Part shown: positions 7,284-10,174 of the stretch, in pieces
How the letters are laid out: every line of letters starts with the position of its first letter
Numbering within the stretch: the stretch's first letter is position 1
Source of the DNA: Bacillota bacterium
Lineage (GTDB): Bacteria > Bacillota > Bacilli > Bacillales > Cytobacillaceae
Length of the DNA: 10,174 nt
Direction: 5' to 3'
NCBI GenBank assembly: GCA_023389895.1
Contig: JAEWDX010000228.1
Span: 1-10,174 of the forward strand
Program-made: the position numbers and the translations under genes
The notes under the pieces: generated by a model
Seen by the model: the letters and a program-made list of their open reading frames with translations, nothing else
What the model was told of the DNA's origin: nothing
Database searches by the model: none

Positions 7284-7332
7284 AAAGCCCAAGAATAGTT
7301 AACTTTGCGGCATTCTTGGGCTTTGATTTTTT
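7284..7332 (+). terminator. Rho-independent terminator after the MMPL gene
   Basis: A perfect 13-bp inverted repeat (AAAGCCCAAGAAT at 7284-7296, its complement at 7312-7324) surrounds a 15-base loop and is followed by six T at 7327-7332. It is the best terminator in the window. The minus-strand side is followed by AAATTTTGA, so it may also stop leftward transcription weakly. Confidence 0.9.
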
Positions 7333-7419
7333 AGCTATTAGGAAAGTTTAAGTTTTTTAACGTGCTAAAGTAAAATGATATTCGAATAAATGACTGCAAA
7401 TAATACCGCATAAGAAAAG

Positions 7420-7462
7420 CTAAGGCATTTGCCAAAAAGGACTTGGCGAATGCCTAGTTTTT
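7420..7462. terminator. Second hairpin in the convergent gap, possibly a bidirectional terminator
   Basis: GGCATTTGCCAA (7424-7435) pairs with TTGGCGAATGCC (7443-7454) with one wobble and a 7-base loop. After a bulged A at 7423 the stem continues with CTA/TAG. TTTTT follows on the + strand, and CTTTTC follows on the - strand. On the - strand it lies 80 bases beyond the stop of the M29-like gene, for which it is the likeliest terminator. Confidence 0.7.
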
Positions 7463-7535
7463 CTAAAGATGCTATGATGGAAAACGACTTTTCGGACAGC
7501 TCTTTTTCTTTTTCGAGCAGGCCAGCTCGATATTA

Positions 7536-8468
7536 TTATTTTTGAAGATTTAATTGCTTTTTATCAATCCAAACAGAAGGATCTTTTATTACACAATCAA
7601 TGTGTACGCCAGCCTCATTGCTGCCACCGAAGGATTTGTTGCTACCGAATGCAATATGAACTGTTCCGAATACTTTTTCATCTTCGAGAACATTTCCTGT
7701 CAGTCGGGCACTTTTATTCGTCCCGATGCCAAATTCAGCAATCACTCTGCCATTACCGTCTCCTAATAGCTCAAGAAGTCTTTTACCGTCGCAGCCACTT
7801 GCATCAATTAATCTCCCATTTTCGATTGTTAATATAATAGGTTCATTTAAGACTCCAATGCCAGCAATAGAGCCATCAATAAGAATGGAACCGTTTGCAG
7901 AGTTTTCGATAGGTGCAATATAACTCTCGCCAGAAGGGAGATTGCCTGATTCTCCTTTTTTACGAAAAACACCAGTACTTCGAATTCCCTTTCTTCTTTC
8001 AATGGAGAAAGTAAGATAAGAGTCAGCTTTCTTTATTTCAACGATTGAACCAGCATCTAGCAAGCCTACATAATAATCAGTCAGTTCCTCTACTTCACTA
8101 TAGTCTGCTGTAATTGCTCCTTCATGCAACATATCTAGTGTGATACCAGGCATTGTTGCAATTCTTGTTCCAGAAGCAGAAGCCTCTTTTCGTGCTTTCG
8201 TATGACTTAGTGAGTTTTTCGTTATACAAAGAACAACATCAACGAGCTTCATTACCTCCGCAACTGTTGAAGGAGGCTCCTCACCAGATCTACTTGTCGC
8301 AGCCATTTGCATGATGAGTGCCTCATTGCCTAATTCTAATCCAGCTCGAAAAAATATATTGGCAATCTCAACGAGGTTTTCATCTGTTACGATTAAAATA
8401 CGCTCATCTTTTTTTAAAAATAAATTATGGTTAAGAACAGATTTTGCAAGTTCAATTAATTTTTCCAT
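7536..8468 (-). CDS. M29-like metalloprotein (aminopeptidase T/NicX-like)
   Basis: This is a 310-residue cytoplasmic protein resembling the C-terminal metal-binding half of family M29 aminopeptidases (AmpS/AmpT) and 2,5-dihydroxypyridine dioxygenase NicX. Likely metal ligands are Glu181 (GESYIAP), Glu245 (IAEFGIG), His271 (VHIAFG) and the HID pair His289/Asp291. True M29 aminopeptidases are about 410 residues, so this shorter protein belongs to a side branch, and whether it is a peptidase or a ring-opening or hydrolytic enzyme is open. The ATG at 8468 has GGAGAGG six bases upstream. It lies only 16 bases after the IclR gene and is surely co-transcribed with it, downstream of an M20 hydrolase. 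An inducible catabolic step controlled by the IclR protein is the best inference. NicX is suggested only by fold similarity; no other nicotinate genes are visible. Confidence 0.8.
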   Translation of the reverse strand: MEKLIELAKSVLNHNLFLKKDERILIVTDENLVEIANIFFRAGLELGNEALIMQMAATSRSGEEPPSTVAEVMKLVDVVLCITKNSLSHTKARKEASASGTRIATMPGITLDMLHEGAITADYSEVEELTDYYVGLLDAGSIVEIKKADSYLTFSIERRKGIRSTGVFRKKGESGNLPSGESYIAPIENSANGSILIDGSIAGIGVLNEPIILTIENGRLIDASGCDGKRLLELLGDGNGRVIAEFGIGTNKSARLTGNVLEDEKVFGTVHIAFGSNKSFGGSNEAGVHIDCVIKDPSVWIDKKQLNLQK

Positions 8469-8484
8469 TGTATACCTCTCCGTT

Positions 8485-9249
8485 TTAGAAAGCTTTTAAT
8501 TTTAGTTGATAGCGATTAATAATTTCCGCCGTCTCATCTCGCGCTTTTTTTAAAAGAGGGAGATATTCTGCTATTTTCTCATCGGTTATACGGTATGTTG
8601 GGCCAGATACAGTTATTGAGCCGATAATTTCTTCGTTATCAAATAATGGAACAGCAAGAGCGATAACATCCTCTGTGTATTCACTTTGGCTTTTTGCCCA
8701 GCCATTTTCTCTAATTAGTTTTAATTCTTTTCGTAATTCATCCGGGTCTGTCATCGTAGAATTTGTATACTGGAATAAGCCCTGTGCAAGTATCGCTTCT
8801 GTAAATTCCTCTGATAAAAAGGCAAGGATGGAACGGTAGGATGCCCCAACATATAAAGGAGCTCTGCTTCCCGCTGATACAGAAAACTTTACTTTATTTT
8901 CCGGCTCTACTACTTCAAGTGTGACTGCTTCATCTTTATCTAAGACTGTTAGAAAAATAGATTCGCCAGTACTTTCCGATAGTTTCATTAATATCGGACG
9001 GATTAGACTAGGGATATTTAAACTTTCATACATGATAATTCCTAATTCCCATACTCCATATCCTAATGAGTATTTCTTCGTTATTGGATTCTTGGAAATA
9101 AACCGATTTTTTTCGAATGTTTCGAGTATTCGATATATATTTGTGTGATTCATATTAAGCTCATTCGCTAGCTCCCTACCACCCCAAACTGGTTTTTCTT
9201 TTGTAAACATTCTTAGAACTTTAAGTGATGAATCTAATGTTTTTAGCAT
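8485..9249 (-). CDS. IclR-family transcriptional regulator
   Basis: With the preferred ATG at 9249 the protein has 254 residues and starts MLKTLDSSLKVLRMF, as IclR proteins usually do. The frame is open to 9294, but the added 15 residues have no good ribosome binding site. The preferred start is preceded by GGGGG and AGG, which are modest sites. An N-terminal winged helix-turn-helix covers about residues 5-60 (GGRELANELNMNHTNIYRIL). The effector-binding domain covers about 75-250 and shows GSRAPLYVGASYRSILAFL (127-145) and EDVIALAVPLFDNEEIIGS (193-211). It would bind DNA as a dimer or tetramer and sense a small organic acid or related metabolite. It sits between the M20 gene and the M29-like gene on the same strand, and a perfect palindrome lies just upstream, so control of the M29-like gene, itself and perhaps the M20 gene is likely. 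Confidence 0.93.
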   Translation of the reverse strand: MLKTLDSSLKVLRMFTKEKPVWGGRELANELNMNHTNIYRILETFEKNRFISKNPITKKYSLGYGVWELGIIMYESLNIPSLIRPILMKLSESTGESIFLTVLDKDEAVTLEVVEPENKVKFSVSAGSRAPLYVGASYRSILAFLSEEFTEAILAQGLFQYTNSTMTDPDELRKELKLIRENGWAKSQSEYTEDVIALAVPLFDNEEIIGSITVSGPTYRITDEKIAEYLPLLKKARDETAEIINRYQLKLKAF

Positions 9250-9287
9250 GAAACCTATTTCCCCCATTAATGAAAAATTGATCAGTA

Positions 9288-9314
9288 GGAACAATCAAAA
9301 ACTATGATTGTTCC
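9288..9314. promoter_or_regulatory. Palindromic candidate operator upstream of the IclR gene
   Basis: GGAACAATCA at 9288-9297 and TGATTGTTCC at 9305-9314 form a perfect 10-bp inverted repeat with a 7-base spacer. A third half-site, ATTGTTC, recurs at 9329-9335, exactly 22 bases from the same bases in the right arm and so on the same DNA face. It lies 38 bases upstream of the preferred IclR start. No T-run follows directly on either strand, so an operator fits better than a terminator. Binding by the adjacent IclR protein is inferred. Confidence 0.6.
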
Positions 9315-9337
9315 AAAATTTATGTGCTATTGTTCTA

Positions 9338-10174
9338 TTATGTGTTTAAGAAATCTATCACTGCTGTTATATAAACTTTAGCACATCTGACAATATCTTC
9401 AACTTGAACTTTTTCATTATATCCATGAATACTAGGTAAATAGGCTGGTCCGTATTGGAGAACGGGAATATGATAGTCTCTAAAATGGCGTGCATCGCTG
9501 CTAGCCCATTGCATAACTCCGTATGCTTCTTCTTCAGTTACTAGTGAAATATTATTGACAATCGCTTTACATATGGGATCATTAGCTGGTGTGTAATTAG
9601 CATGACTGCGAAATCCAAATGGGTGAATTTTATAGCGAATTCCTAATTCATCTAGTTCCTTTTGTAGAAAGATGGTAACCTCATCAGGGGTGATACCGAA
9701 AGGAAGTCGGCAATCTACTTGAACTTTGCAGCTTTCTGGAATAACATTTGATTTTGTGCCGCCATGAATGGTTCCAATATTAACGGTGATTCTTTCTAAT
9801 ACTGGCTGGAATTTTTCCCGGTCTTTTTCATTTTCTCTCATGTAACGTTTTGAAACTTCGATTAATGGTTGAACCTCCTTAGGAAGCTCAATTTTGAGAT
9901 CCCATAACTTTCTTATTTTTTCAATGGCAGCTATAGCATCTGTGATCGCATTTTTTCCCGCGAGTGGTGAAAGACTTCCATGTCCTGGTTCACCGAATAC
10001 TTCAAGCTCGAACCAATAGGATCCTTTTTGGCCAATTGTCGGATTTAATGGGGAGGAAGGCTCTGCGATTAAACAGCCATCTCCATGAATAATTCCATTT
10101 TTCAATAACCATGGAACTCCGAACTCGCCACCTGTTTCTTCGTCTGGGACAATGGCCAATGTAAGCTTACCTGG
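9338..10174 (-). CDS. M20-family metallopeptidase/deacylase (5' end outside window)
   Basis: This is the C-terminal 278 residues of an ArgE/DapE/CPG2-type hydrolase; the frame runs off the right edge of the window. The family is usually about 400 residues, so about 120 N-terminal residues with the first His and Asp zinc ligands are missing. The visible part has PDEETGG with the bridging/catalytic glutamates (partial numbering Glu12 and Glu13), a metal-ligand Glu in CLIAEPS (about 38), the lid-domain His in GEPGHGS (about 65), KSNVIPESCKVQVDCRLP, and the final zinc His in PSIHGYNE (about 250). It would cleave an amide bond of an N-acyl amino acid or small peptide in the cytoplasm. The apparent ATG-like start at 10159 is an internal TTG, not the real start. 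The gene ends 88 bases before the IclR gene, with the palindrome in the gap. Which M20 subgroup and substrate it has cannot be decided here. Confidence 0.9.
   Translation of the reverse strand, partial: PGKLTLAIVPDEETGGEFGVPWLLKNGIIHGDGCLIAEPSSPLNPTIGQKGSYWFELEVFGEPGHGSLSPLAGKNAITDAIAAIEKIRKLWDLKIELPKEVQPLIEVSKRYMRENEKDREKFQPVLERITVNIGTIHGGTKSNVIPESCKVQVDCRLPFGITPDEVTIFLQKELDELGIRYKIHPFGFRSHANYTPANDPICKAIVNNISLVTEEEAYGVMQWASSDARHFRDYHIPVLQYGPAYLPSIHGYNEKVQVEDIVRCAKVYITAVIDFLNT

Noticed and set aside
7513..7530. TCGAGC/GCTCGA hairpin as the terminator of the M29-like gene
   Set aside because: On the minus strand it is followed by an A-rich run, not T; the hairpin at 7420-7462 fits better.
7471..7545. 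A 23-codon ORF starting at the ATGATG near 7474
   Set aside because: It has no ribosome binding site, low-complexity composition and overlaps the 3' end of the opposite gene.
9288..9314. The palindrome as a terminator for the M20 gene
   Set aside because: No T-run follows directly on the minus strand, and perfect symmetry with a repeated half-site suits an operator better.

Overview
The window looks like chromosomal DNA of a low-GC Gram-positive of the Bacillaceae. The evidence is AT-rich coding sequence, strong AGGAGG-type ribosome binding sites, use of TTG and GTG starts, rho-independent hairpin terminators, and the resemblance of the NERD and MMPL proteins to Bacillus families. I cannot name a species. 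I see no tRNA, rRNA, CRISPR array, transposase or phage gene.

Region 1 (1-3420, + strand) is the 3' part of a sugar catabolic operon. It holds the end of a MalF/UgpA-type ABC permease, a complete MalG/UgpE-type permease, a BadF/BadG-family amino-sugar kinase and MurQ, the N-acetylmuramic acid 6-phosphate etherase. The last two genes overlap by ATGA, the permease and kinase overlap by 14 bases, and a hairpin terminator follows. The inferred pathway imports a murein amino sugar unphosphorylated, phosphorylates it in the cytoplasm, and lets MurQ remove the lactyl ether to give GlcNAc-6-phosphate. This differs from the PTS route (MurP-MurQ) of Bacillus subtilis.

Region 2 (3421-4980) is accessory-looking. 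It has a possible 34-codon ORF with a very strong ribosome binding site, a stretch without convincing genes, a NERD-domain protein with a C-terminal zinc ribbon, and an array of just over three 51-bp tandem repeats.

Region 3 (4981-7332, + strand) is one large MMPL/RND-type membrane transporter closed by a perfect 13-bp terminator hairpin. A second terminator-like hairpin follows in the 367-bp convergent gap.

Region 4 (7536-10174, - strand) is read towards the left. It holds the 3' part of an M20 metallopeptidase/deacylase, an IclR-family regulator and a short M29-like (aminopeptidase T/NicX-like) metalloprotein. A perfect 10-bp inverted repeat, with a third half-site two helical turns away, lies between the M20 gene and iclR and is a good candidate operator. 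The three genes look like a small regulated catabolic unit for an amide or peptide-like substrate that I cannot identify.
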